Shown: one piece after another, positions 43,095 through 51,252 of the stretch
Position numbering within the stretch: the first letter of the stretch is position 1
How the letters are laid out: each line of letters opens with the position of its first letter
Assembly (NCBI GenBank): GCA_005888335.1
Contig: VAWY01000128.1
Location: forward strand, 1 to 64,000
DNA length: 64,000 bases
Direction: 5' to 3'
Origin: Actinomycetota bacterium
GTDB lineage: Bacteria; Actinomycetota; Thermoleophilia; Solirubrobacterales; Solirubrobacteraceae
Translations under genes and position numbers: made by a program
The notes under the pieces: generated by a model
Told to the model about the DNA's origin: nothing
The model's input: only the letters and a program-made list of their open reading frames with translations
Database searches by the model: none

Positions 43095-43117
43095 GCGCTC
43101 ACGGACGCTACCAAAAG

Positions 43118-43131
43118 AATCAGCCTTGATT
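43118..43131. promoter_or_regulatory. Inverted repeat, candidate operator of fadAB/TetR
   Basis: AATCA (43118-43122) and TGATT (43127-43131) separated by 4 bp, in an AT-rich block unusual for this DNA, midway between the divergent TetR and fadA starts. Confidence 0.55.
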
Positions 43132-43182
43132 ATTTTTTCTGCTAGCGTCTCTGCGCTCCGGACTCGATCACGAGGAGTAGCG

Positions 43183-44373
43183 ATGGCCGCCAGCGAGGCC
43201 TTGGTGTTCGACGCGATCCGCACGCCGCGCGGGAAGGGAAAGGTCAACGGGTCGCTGCATGCGACCAAGCCGGTCGACCTGGTCGTCGGGCTGATGCACG
43301 AGATGCTCGTCCGCAACGAGCGGCTCGATCCCAACGGCGTCGACGACGTCGTGCTCGGGTGCGTGTCGCCGGTCGGCGACCAGGGTGCCGACATCGCGAA
43401 GACCGCGGCGCTGAAGGCGGGCCTGCCCGACACGGTGGCCGGCGTGCAGCTCAACCGCTTCTGCGCGTCGGGGCTGGAGGCGGTCAACGTCGCGGCCCAG
43501 AAGGTCGCCTCCGGCTGGGAGGACCTCGTCTTCGCCGGCGGCGTGGAGTCGATGTCGCGGGTGCCGATGGGCTCCGACGGCGGCCCGATGGCCACCGATC
43601 CGGAGACCAACTACGACACGTACTTCATCCCCCAGGGCGTCGGCGCAGACCTGATCGCGACGATCGAGGCCTTCAGCCGCGAGGACGTCGACGCCTACGC
43701 GGCGCGCTCGCAGGAGCGCGCGGCCGCCGCGCGCGAGAAGGGCCGCTTCGCCGACGCGGTGATCCCGGTCAAGGACCTCAACGAGCACGTCGTCCTCGAC
43801 CACGACGAGTTCATCCGTCCGGGCACGACGGTCGAGACGCTGGGCAAGCTCAAGCCTTCGTTCCAGGCGATCGGGGAGATGGGCGGCTTCGACGCCGTGG
43901 CGCTGCAGAAGTACCACTGGGTCGAGCGCATCGACCACGTCCACACGCCGGGCAACTCGTCAGGCATCGTCGACGGCGCGTCGCTGGTCGCCATCGGCAA
44001 CGAGCGCGCCGGCGAGGCGCACGGGCTCACGCCGCGCGGCGCGGACCCGACGATCATGCTCACCGGCCCGGCGCCCGCGTCGCGCAAGGCGCTGGCCAAG
44101 GCGGGCATCGGCGTCGATGACCTCGACCTCGTCGAGATCAACGAGGCGTTCGCGGCGGTCGTGCTGCGCTTCGTCAAGGACATGGGCCTCGACATGGACA
44201 AGGTCAACGTGAACGGCGGCGCGATCGCGATGGGCCACCCGCTCGGCGCGACCGGCGGCATGATCCTCGGCACGCTCATCGACGAGCTGCACCGCACCGG
44301 CGGCAGGTACGGGCTGGCCACGCTCTGCGTGGGCGGCGGCATGGGCATCGCGACCGTGGTGGAGGCCATCTAG
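43183..44373 (+). CDS. fadA: Acetyl-CoA C-acyltransferase (thiolase)
   Basis: 396 residues with GAGGAG upstream. Catalytic C94 ([12 protein letters not shown]), [26 protein letters not shown] (His) and CVGGGMG (second Cys). Length and the FadAB arrangement point to 3-ketoacyl-CoA thiolase of beta-oxidation. Followed by fadB after 2 bp. Confidence 0.95.
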   Translation: MAASEALVFDAIRTPRGKGKVNGSLHATKPVDLVVGLMHEMLVRNERLDPNGVDDVVLGCVSPVGDQGADIAKTAALKAGLPDTVAGVQLNRFCASGLEAVNVAAQKVASGWEDLVFAGGVESMSRVPMGSDGGPMATDPETNYDTYFIPQGVGADLIATIEAFSREDVDAYAARSQERAAAAREKGRFADAVIPVKDLNEHVVLDHDEFIRPGTTVETLGKLKPSFQAIGEMGGFDAVALQKYHWVERIDHVHTPGNSSGIVDGASLVAIGNERAGEAHGLTPRGADPTIMLTGPAPASRKALAKAGIGVDDLDLVEINEAFAAVVLRFVKDMGLDMDKVNVNGGAIAMGHPLGATGGMILGTLIDELHRTGGRYGLATLCVGGGMGIATVVEAI

Positions 44374-44375
44374 TC

Positions 44376-46541
44376 ATGAGCGAGAGCACGATCCGCTACG
44401 AGCGCGGCGACGACGGCATCGTCGTCCTCACCCTCGACGACCCCAACCAGTCGGCCAACACGATGAACGCCGCCTACGCCGCCTCGATGGCGGCGACGGT
44501 CGAGCGCCTGGAGGCCGAGCGCGACGAGATCGCGGGCGTCGTCATCACCTCCGCCAAGAAGACGTTCTTCGCCGGCGGCGATCTCAACGACCTCAAGAAG
44601 GTCACGCCGGACAACGCCGAAGAGTTCGCCCGCTTCGTCCGCGAGGGCAAGGCCGTGCTGCGCCGGCTGGAGACGCTCGGCAAGCCGGCCGTCGCGGCGA
44701 TCAACGGCGCGGCCCTGGGCGGCGGCTTCGAGATCGCGCTGGCCTGCCATCACCGGATCGTCGTCGACGACCCCAAGGCGGTCGTCGGCTTCCCCGAGGT
44801 CCAGCTCGGCCTGCTGCCTGGCGCCGGCGGCGTCGTGCGCAGCGTCCGCATGCTCGGCATCGTCGACGCGCTGATGCAGCTGTTGCTCCAGGGCCAGCGG
44901 CTCAAGCCCGCCAAGGCCAAGGAGCTCGGCGTCGTCGACGAGATCGTCGCCGCGGGCGAGGAGCTCGTCCCCGCCGCCAAGGCATGGATCAAGGCCAACC
45001 CCGAGGGCGGCGTCCAGCCGTGGGATCGCGACGGCTACAAGATGCCCGGCGGGACGCCGTCGAACCCCAAGCTCGCGCAGAACCTGCCGGCCTTCCCGGC
45101 CAACCTGCGCAAGCAGCTCAAGGGCGCCAACTACCCCGCGCCGCACCACATCATGGCCGCCGCCGTCGAGGGCGCCCAGGTCGACTTCGACAACGCCAGC
45201 GAGATCGAGGGGCGCTACTTCGTCGACCTCGCCACCGGCCAGGTCGCCAAGAACATGATCCAGGCCTTCTTCTTCGACATGCAGGCGGTCAACAACCGCC
45301 CGCGGCCCGAGGGGATCGAGCCCTGGCAGGCGTCCAAGGTCGTCGTCCTCGGCGCCGGGATGATGGGCGCGGCGATCGCCTACGTGTGCGCCAGGTCCGG
45401 GCTCGAGGTCGTCCTCAAGGACGTCTCGCTCGACGCCGCCCAGCGCGGCAAGGGCTACAGCGAAAAGCTCGTCGCCAAGGGCAAGGGCGACCAGGCGCTG
45501 CTGGACCGCATCACGCCGACCGACAAGCCCGAGGACGCCGCCGGCGCCGACCTCGTCATCGAGGCGGTCTTCGAGGATCCGAAGGTCAAGGCCAAGGTCT
45601 TCGCCGAGATCGAGCCGCACCTGGCCCCCGGCGCGCTGCTGGGCTCGAACACCTCGACGCTGCCGATCACCGGCCTGGCCGCCGACAGCGCGCGGCCCGA
45701 GGACTTCATCGGCCTGCACTTCTTCAGCCCGGTCGACAAGATGCCGCTGCTCGAGATCATCAAGGGCGAGCAGACCAGCGAGCAGACGCTCTACCGCGCC
45801 CTCGACGTCGCCAAGCAGATCCGCAAGACGCCGATCGTCGTCAACGACAGCCGCGGGTTCTTCACCTCGCGCGTGATCGGCACGTTCATCAACGAGGGGA
45901 TCGCGATGCTCGCCGAGGGGATCCCGGCCCCGTCGATCGAGCAGTCCAGCTCGCAGGCCGGCTACCCGGCGCCCGTGCTGCAGCTGATGGACGAGCTGAA
46001 CATGGAGCTGGCGGCGAAGATCCGCAAGGCGACGCGCGAGGCGCTCGAGGCCGAGGGCCGCCCGGTGCCGGAGCACCCGGGGTTCGCGGTCGTCGACCGG
46101 ATGCTCGCCGAGGGGCGGCCCGGGAAGCTCGCCGGCGCCGGGTTCTACGAGTACGAGGACAGCAAGCGCACGCGCCTGTGGCCCGGGCTGCGCGACGCGT
46201 TCCCGCCGATCGACGACCCCTCGCAGATCGACCTGCGCGACCTCGAGGAGCGCATGCTCTTCATCGAGGCCATCGAGGCCGTCAGGTGCCTCGACGAGGG
46301 CGTGATCGAGTCCGTCGCCGACGCGGACATCGGCTCGATCCTCGGCATCGGCTTCCCGGGCTGGACGGGCGGCGTGCTGCAATACATCAACGGCTACGAC
46401 GGCGGCCTGCCCGGCTTCGTCGCCCGCGCCCGCGAGCTCGCGGAGCGCTACGGCGAGCGGTTCGAGCCGCCGGCCTCGCTGGTCGAGAAGGCCGAGCGCG
46501 GCGAGACCTACACCGACGAGGCGACGCTGGTCCCCGCCTGA
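44376..46541 (+). CDS. fadB: Fatty-acid oxidation complex alpha subunit (enoyl-CoA hydratase / 3-hydroxyacyl-CoA dehydrogenase)
   Basis: 721 residues. N-terminal crotonase domain ~1-200: IAGVVITSAKKTFFAGGDL, GAALGGGFEIALACHHRI, GFPEVQLGLLPGAGG with the usual oxyanion and Glu regions. From ~325 the NAD domain: VVVLGAGMMGAAIAYVCARS, LGSNTSTLPIT, GLHFFSPVDKMPLLEII; then the helical C-terminal domain. Does hydration and NAD-dependent oxidation of beta-oxidation; operon with fadA. Confidence 0.95.
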   Translation: MSESTIRYERGDDGIVVLTLDDPNQSANTMNAAYAASMAATVERLEAERDEIAGVVITSAKKTFFAGGDLNDLKKVTPDNAEEFARFVREGKAVLRRLETLGKPAVAAINGAALGGGFEIALACHHRIVVDDPKAVVGFPEVQLGLLPGAGGVVRSVRMLGIVDALMQLLLQGQRLKPAKAKELGVVDEIVAAGEELVPAAKAWIKANPEGGVQPWDRDGYKMPGGTPSNPKLAQNLPAFPANLRKQLKGANYPAPHHIMAAAVEGAQVDFDNASEIEGRYFVDLATGQVAKNMIQAFFFDMQAVNNRPRPEGIEPWQASKVVVLGAGMMGAAIAYVCARSGLEVVLKDVSLDAAQRGKGYSEKLVAKGKGDQALLDRITPTDKPEDAAGADLVIEAVFEDPKVKAKVFAEIEPHLAPGALLGSNTSTLPITGLAADSARPEDFIGLHFFSPVDKMPLLEIIKGEQTSEQTLYRALDVAKQIRKTPIVVNDSRGFFTSRVIGTFINEGIAMLAEGIPAPSIEQSSSQAGYPAPVLQLMDELNMELAAKIRKATREALEAEGRPVPEHPGFAVVDRMLAEGRPGKLAGAGFYEYEDSKRTRLWPGLRDAFPPIDDPSQIDLRDLEERMLFIEAIEAVRCLDEGVIESVADADIGSILGIGFPGWTGGVLQYINGYDGGLPGFVARARELAERYGERFEPPASLVEKAERGETYTDEATLVPA

Positions 46542-47305
46542 CGATCCGCGAGCGCGACCGCCGCGGTCTGCGTCTGAAAGCCGCGCCAGCGGGTGACGCG
46601 CTCCGGCTCGAGCGCGATCGAGGCGACGGCACCGCGCAGCGTCGCCCGGCCGTGCCCGCGCAGCAGCGTGCCGCGCTTGGCGAGCGGCCCCCGCCCCTCG
46701 CTCTCGTCGATGCAGACGCAGGCGGCCGCGGCGCGCGGGCCGCCGCCACGCTTCAGCGCATCCGCCGGAACGCGCGCCCGCTCGCTCACGGGGTCCCACC
46801 TCGCCGGCAGGGCGACGGGCCCGCCCGGCGCCATCCAGCCGAGAACCGCCGCCGCCGGCCAGCCATCGAGGAGGTCGAGGGCGTCGATACGCACGCTCAC
46901 CAGGGCGAGCGGCTGTGGGCGCGCCCCCCGCCGCGCGACGTCGCGGGCGAACGCCGCCATCTCGAGTGCGTTGCGGGACGCGAAGGCCGGGAGTGCCAGC
47001 GGCGTCCGAACCAGCTCGGCGGGCGGCGCGGACAGCCGGTCGACAAGTGTCGCCTCACCGCGAATCGCAACCGATGCGTTCTCCCCGGGCACGACGACGC
47101 CGACCGCCGGGCGCTTGGCGACCGCGCGGGCTTTCAGCGTGCCGCGACCGATCCCGAACCACAGGCGATCGGGCGTCGCCGCGAACAGCAGCGGCGTGAC
47201 GTGCGGCCCGCGCGAGGTCTCGACCGCGAGGTACGCCAGCGATGCGCGCCCGAGGACGCGTGCGACCTCGGGATCCCAGATGCATTCAACGTGTTGAGTA
47301 GGCAC
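46508..47305 (-). CDS. PPOX-type FMN-binding split-barrel protein
   Basis: 265 residues from a GTG. SLAYLAVETSRGPHVTPLLF, RLWFGIGRGTLKARAVAKRP, VGVVVPGENASVAIRGEATL is the pyridoxamine 5'-phosphate oxidase-like barrel; the C-terminal ~100 residues are extra and repeat the barrel weakly. FMN or F420 binding is likely, substrate unknown. Overlaps fadB at its 3' end by 34 bp. Confidence 0.8.
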   Translation of the reverse strand: MPTQHVECIWDPEVARVLGRASLAYLAVETSRGPHVTPLLFAATPDRLWFGIGRGTLKARAVAKRPAVGVVVPGENASVAIRGEATLVDRLSAPPAELVRTPLALPAFASRNALEMAAFARDVARRGARPQPLALVSVRIDALDLLDGWPAAAVLGWMAPGGPVALPARWDPVSERARVPADALKRGGGPRAAAACVCIDESEGRGPLAKRGTLLRGHGRATLRGAVASIALEPERVTRWRGFQTQTAAVALADRQAGTSVASSV

Positions 47306-47369
47306 AGATACGAGTACACGGCTACGCCCGTGTCGGAACAGCGCGATGGAGCTGGCGGCATAGCGCGGA

Positions 47370-47777
47370 TCAGGCGGCCCCGGGGGGCGCCTCCCCCTTC
47401 GGCGCGTAGCGGTGGTGCAGGATCAGCGGGTTGCCGTCGGGGTCCGAGAAGAACGCCTGATGGCACACCCCGCTGTCCAGGATGTCGCCGTGAAACTCGA
47501 TCCCCTGCGACTCGAGACCGGCGCGGGACGCCGCGACGTCATCGACCTGCAAGGCGATCCACGAGTTGCTCTTGCGGAACTCCTGCCCGAACGCATCGGG
47601 CTGGATGACCGCCAGAGTGAGATTGCCGGCCTGGAACTCGCCCGCGGGCAGAGTGCCCCAGCGCTTGACGAATGGCAGGCCGAGCACCGTGCCGTAGAAC
47701 TCGGCGGCGGCGTCGTAGTCGGTGACGGGCAACGCGACGAAGTCGACGCCGGTGACGAGGGAGGTCTGCGTGGACAT
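47370..47777 (-). CDS. VOC-superfamily protein
   Basis: 135 residues: GVDFVALPVTDYDAAAEFYG, VLGLPFVKRWG, IALQVDDVAASRAGLESQGI, FFSDPDGNPLILHHRYAP. One VOC module with DPDGN; possible metal residues His and Glu-type positions only partly evident. Role unknown. Lies between a methyltransferase and PPOX gene, same strand. Confidence 0.87.
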   Translation of the reverse strand: MSTQTSLVTGVDFVALPVTDYDAAAEFYGTVLGLPFVKRWGTLPAGEFQAGNLTLAVIQPDAFGQEFRKSNSWIALQVDDVAASRAGLESQGIEFHGDILDSGVCHQAFFSDPDGNPLILHHRYAPKGEAPPGAA

Positions 47778-47811
47778 GGAACGCAGCCTCGCACGTAGCG
47801 AGGGCGAGGGC

Positions 47812-48561
47812 TCAAAGCTCGGCGCGGATCAATCGCAGGCCGACGTCGAGGGTGGGCTGTCGGCGGAGATGGCCATGGCGCCGGTTCCATTCCCCGTTTT
47901 CCAGGTCGCTGCGCAGTGTGTCGACCGCGCGCGTCACGACAGCAGGCGGCAGCTGGTGCCACGGGGAGGTGGCGCGGCGGATCTGCGGGTCGAGATACGC
48001 CTCGGGTCGCCCCCAGAAGGCAGCCATGAACCCGTCGGTGCAGTCCCGCGGGACGGGCATCGCGCTTGCGGTCGAACCGGGGAGCGCGCCGAGCAGCGAC
48101 GTGATCGGTGGGAAACCAGCGGCGTGGGCCGGGAGCGTCTCGGGCACGTACTCGCGGATCAGCCAGTGCTCGGCGAGGACGCCGACGTCCATCGTGACCA
48201 CGACGACACGTCGCCGAGCGACGCGGACCATCTCGCCGAGCCCACGTTCGACGTCGTCCCAATGCTGCAGGGTGAGCACGGCCAGGGCGGCGTCCACCGA
48301 CTTGTCCGCGAGGGGTAGCGCTTCGGCACTCGCCTTGATCGCCGGGGCAGCCTTCGAGGGGCGCTGGGCGATCATGACGTCGGACGGTTCGATGGCGATC
48401 ACGTCGCGATCGGGCGGCTCGTACGAGCCGGTGCCGGCACCCACGTTGACCACGCTTGCTGCATCGCCGAGCGCCGCCCAGATCGCCGCTGCGAGGCGAT
48501 GGTCGGGCCGGCGGACACCGCTGTAGCCGTGGCCGATCAGGTCGTAGCCGGCGGTTGTCAT
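47812..48561 (-). CDS. Class I SAM-dependent methyltransferase
   Basis: 249 residues. Motif I VVNVGAGTGSYEP, then VIAIEPSD, ASAEALPLADKSVDAALAVL and LGEMVRVARRRVVVVTMD are the SAM-binding core of a class I (UbiE-like) methyltransferase. C-terminal ~100 residues are substrate-binding and not recognised. Coupled by ATGA to the truncated TetR gene upstream. Confidence 0.88.
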   Translation of the reverse strand: MTTAGYDLIGHGYSGVRRPDHRLAAAIWAALGDAASVVNVGAGTGSYEPPDRDVIAIEPSDVMIAQRPSKAAPAIKASAEALPLADKSVDAALAVLTLQHWDDVERGLGEMVRVARRRVVVVTMDVGVLAEHWLIREYVPETLPAHAAGFPPITSLLGALPGSTASAMPVPRDCTDGFMAAFWGRPEAYLDPQIRRATSPWHQLPPAVVTRAVDTLRSDLENGEWNRRHGHLRRQPTLDVGLRLIRAEL

Positions 48562-48845
48562 GAGGCATCCCACGGATTGTCCAGCCCAAGCACGCCCGCG
48601 ACCGCGCGGGCGGCGAGGAGCTCGTCGTGGGGGGCTTGCCCGGCGAGCGCGATCACGGCACCCTCGAGCGCTCCGACGAACGCGAGGGCAACCGCCCTGG
48701 CGGGCGGGCCAGGAGGAATCGACCCGTCTCTGCGCCCCGCGTTGATCAGGCGGACGCAGCGCCTGACGCCGCCTTCCGAGATCCGCTCGAGCTCGCGCCC
48801 AACCGGATGGTCCTGACCGCTGAACTCGAGCCTGAGCGCCATCAC
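48558..48845 (-). pseudogene. Truncated TetR-type regulator, C-terminal part only
   Basis: 95 codons from GTG-ATG: MALRLEFSGQDHPVGRELER, then VRRCVRLINAGRRDGSIPPG, PPARAVALAFVGALEGAVIALAG. This looks like the C-terminal ligand-binding half of a TetR regulator; the DNA-binding N-terminus is absent. The frame stays open upstream for about 17 codons to the divergent MFS gene without HTH residues, so the gene is a remnant or the N-terminus was lost. It is still coupled to the methyltransferase by ATGA. Confidence 0.6.
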
Positions 48846-48880
48846 GACGCGGGGGACGTCTCGCCGGCAGAAGACGGTTA

Positions 48881-48899
48881 CGCCGCCTATTAGGCGGCG
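48881..48899. promoter_or_regulatory. Inverted repeat in the TetR-remnant/MFS gap
   Basis: CGCCGCCT-ATT-AGGCGGCG, 8 bp arms and 3 nt loop, between the truncated TetR and the divergent MFS gene. It may be the old regulator's operator or a hairpin. No T tract follows. Confidence 0.45.
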
Positions 48900-48961
48900 T
48901 CTATCAGCGTGACCTCAAAGGTCGTGGAGATCCCGGTGTTCGCGAAGGACCATCGAACGGC

Positions 48962-50389
48962 ATGAGCTCCTTCGCGATCCGTTCCATCCTCGTAGATGGT
49001 GTCCTCCTTGGCGCACGCCGGAGGAGTCCCGCTCTGGGGCTGGCTGCGATCTGCCTCGGGTTCCTGATGATCACCCTCGACGCGACGATCGTGAACCTCG
49101 CGCTGGGACCGATCGTCAGCGACCTCGGCGGCAGCCTCGCCGCCGCCCAGTGGATCGTCAACGGGTACACGCTCGCGTTCGCGTCCCTTCTGCTCACCGC
49201 CGGGGCACTCGCGGACCGCGTTGGCGCGCGCGCTGGGTTCGCGATCGGCCTCGGCGTGTTCGCGCTCGGGAGCGCGGTCTGCGCTGTCGCGGTCTCTCTG
49301 CCGATGCTGATCGCCTCGCGCGTGCTGCAGGGCCTGGGTGCCGCTTGGCTGATGCCGTGCTCGCTGGCGCTCATCGGCCACACCTTTCCCGGCCCCCTCG
49401 AGCGTCGGCGCGCGCTGGCGATCTGGGGTGGCGCGTCCGGGATCGGCCTCGCTTCAGGACCCGTGCTCGGAGGGGTGCTGACCAGCGCGATCGGCTGGCG
49501 GGCCATCTTCCTCGTCAACGTCCCAGTCGCCGCCGTCGCCGGGCTGCTGCTCCTGCGCCACGTGCAGGAGACCCGCCGCCATCGGCACCCGCTCGACGTT
49601 GCGGGCCAACTCCTCGCGATCGCTGCCCTCTCTCTGCTGACCGCCGGGTTCATCGTCGCCGGCGAGAAGGGCTGGGGAACCGGCCCATCGCTGGCGCTGC
49701 TCGGCGCCGGTGTCCTCAGCGCGATCGCGTTTGCCGCTGCGGAGCGGATCGCCACCCACCCGATGGTGGACCCCGCGCTGTTCCGCGCGCGCACGTTCTC
49801 GGTGTCGGTGACGATCGGCCTGATCTTCAACTTGTGCCTCTACGGCGGCCTGTTCTGCCTCGCCGTCGACCTGCACGAGACCCACGGTCTGAACGCCCTG
49901 AGCACGGGCTTGGCGATGCTCCCCATGACCCTGGTCACCGGCGCCGTCGCGTTTCTCAGCGGACGCGCCGTGTCGCGGTTCGGAGAATGGCCGGTGATGC
50001 TCGCGGGACTCACCGCCGGTGTCATGGCCGCCGTGTTGGTGGCGCTCAACGCGACGTACGGCGCGGTGTGGGTCCTGATCGCCTCGAGCGTCCCGCTCGG
50101 CGCCACCGCACTCGTGATGCCCGCAATGACCGCGGTCGTGATCGGGGCCGCTCCCGGGCACCGCATCGGCCTCGCGTCCGGGGTCCTGAACGCGGCCCGG
50201 CAGACCGGCGGGGCGTTCGGCGTCGCCCTCCTCGGAGCGCTCCTCGCCGCAGGCGGCGACGAGGTCTCGCTGCATCTGGCGTTCGCCGTCATCGCCGGTG
50301 CGTACGCAACCGGGGTCGTGCTCGCGCTCGTCGGCCGAATGCACTCGACGACAAGCAAGCCCACCCAACTACAGATCGTGGAGGTGTGA
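48962..50389 (+). CDS. DHA2-family MFS transporter (second)
   Basis: 475 residues, ~14 hydrophobic segments. LDATIVNLALGPIVSDLGGS, AGALADRVGARAGFAIGLGV, IFLVNVPVAAVAGL. EmrB/QacA-type exporter. First gene of an operon with the micro-ORF, the muconolactone-isomerase-like protein and a DUF3237 protein. The start is the only ATG that keeps TM1 intact; ~25 residues precede TM1. Confidence 0.92.
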   Translation: MSSFAIRSILVDGVLLGARRRSPALGLAAICLGFLMITLDATIVNLALGPIVSDLGGSLAAAQWIVNGYTLAFASLLLTAGALADRVGARAGFAIGLGVFALGSAVCAVAVSLPMLIASRVLQGLGAAWLMPCSLALIGHTFPGPLERRRALAIWGGASGIGLASGPVLGGVLTSAIGWRAIFLVNVPVAAVAGLLLLRHVQETRRHRHPLDVAGQLLAIAALSLLTAGFIVAGEKGWGTGPSLALLGAGVLSAIAFAAAERIATHPMVDPALFRARTFSVSVTIGLIFNLCLYGGLFCLAVDLHETHGLNALSTGLAMLPMTLVTGAVAFLSGRAVSRFGEWPVMLAGLTAGVMAAVLVALNATYGAVWVLIASSVPLGATALVMPAMTAVVIGAAPGHRIGLASGVLNAARQTGGAFGVALLGALLAAGGDEVSLHLAFAVIAGAYATGVVLALVGRMHSTTSKPTQLQIVEV

Positions 50390-50392
50390 GCG

Positions 50393-50503
50393 ATGAGTGA
50401 GTGGATCTGGACCTTCGCCCTCGGGGCCTTCCTGAGCCAACAGAGGCCGTCGCGGCGTCCCCGGCGGAGTCGCCGCCAAAGGAGGACATCATGGAATTCC
50501 TAG
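50393..50503 (+). CDS. Possible 36-residue ORF between transporter and isomerase
   Basis: ATG 3 bp after the transporter stop with GGAGGTGTGAGCG upstream. MSEWIWTFALGAFLSQQRPS then an Arg-rich tail. Its end overlaps the isomerase start (50491). The hydrophobic start and Arg tail suit a small membrane peptide, or this is only a leader for coupling. Confidence 0.35.
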   Translation: MSEWIWTFALGAFLSQQRPSRRPRRSRRQRRTSWNS

Positions 50504-50775
50504 TCGAGTTCGAGCTCAACGTTCCGGACGGAACTCCGGAGTCCGAGGTCAAGGACCGCGAGAACGCCGAGGCGCCCGCCGCGGCCCGGCTGGCGGGCGA
50601 AGGGCATCTCGTCCGGGTCTGGAAACGGGCCGGCGACAGGACGATCCTCGGCCTGTACCGCGCCGACAGTGGATCGCAGCTCGACGGTCTGCTCGGCGCT
50701 CTGCCGCTGTACGAGTGGATGCGCGTCACCGTTACCCCGCTCGAGCCCCATCCCAACGATCCGGCAACGGCATGA
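50491..50775 (+). CDS. Muconolactone delta-isomerase-like protein
   Basis: 94 residues with AAAGGAGGACATC upstream, the best site here; an in-frame GTG at 50401 is a weaker start. MEFLVEFELNVPDGTPESEV, RENAEAPAAARLAGEGHLVR and LPLYEWMRVTVTPLEPHPND match the muconolactone isomerase (CatC) fold. Only catC of the beta-ketoadipate set is present, so a related isomerase role is possible. Confidence 0.85.
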   Translation: MEFLVEFELNVPDGTPESEVKDRENAEAPAAARLAGEGHLVRVWKRAGDRTILGLYRADSGSQLDGLLGALPLYEWMRVTVTPLEPHPNDPATA

Positions 50776-51245
50776 GCGCTCGGCTTCCCGATCCCCGCCT
50801 GACCCACGTCTACCGGTTGGAGGCCACCCTCGCCCAACCGCTGGACCTCGGCGACATCGCCCAAGGCCACCGCCGCATCGTGCCCCTGACCGGCGGGACG
50901 TTCACCGGTCCTGAGCTCAACGGAACCCTGCTCCCGGGTGCCAGCGCCGACTGGCAGATCGTCCTGCCGGACGGCACCGCACTCGGCGACATCCGCTACA
51001 CGCTGCAGACCGACGGCGGCGACCTGCTCTACGTCCAATCCCGAGGCGTGCGCCACGGCAGCGCCGAGGTCCTCGCCCGTCTCGCGCGCGGTGAGGACGT
51101 CGACGCCGGCGAGTACACCTTCCGCACCTCGACCCAGATCGAGACCGCCGCCCCCGATCTCGACTGGCTCAACAAGGGCGTCTTCATCAGCGTTGCCGGC
51201 CGCCAGTCCGCGGGCGTGATCTACGACACCTACCTCGTCGAATGA
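50772..51245 (+). CDS. DUF3237 domain-containing protein
   Basis: 157 residues; ATG overlaps the isomerase stop (ATGA). THVYRLEATLAQPLDLGDIA, RRIVPLTGGTFTGPELNGTL, GASADWQIVLPDGTALGDIR. This is the all-beta DUF3237 domain, whose activity I do not know. Often found with aromatic-catabolism genes. Confidence 0.88.
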   Translation: MSARLPDPRLTHVYRLEATLAQPLDLGDIAQGHRRIVPLTGGTFTGPELNGTLLPGASADWQIVLPDGTALGDIRYTLQTDGGDLLYVQSRGVRHGSAEVLARLARGEDVDAGEYTFRTSTQIETAAPDLDWLNKGVFISVAGRQSAGVIYDTYLVE

Positions 51246-51252
51246 CGGTGCA

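Noticed and set aside
44370..46799. A very long open frame on the minus strand opposite fadB, and similar ones opposite most other genes (for example 11231-13621 plus, 22352-24253 minus, 26423-29038 minus)
   Set aside because: Long antisense frames are expected in GC-rich DNA; their proteins are Arg/Ala/Gly-rich or made of repeated charged blocks and contain no family motifs, whereas the opposite strand encodes clear enzymes.
48558..48845. Small complete gene of unknown function
   Set aside because: Its sequence fits the C-terminal half of TetR proteins and lacks the DNA-binding half, so a remnant is the simpler reading.
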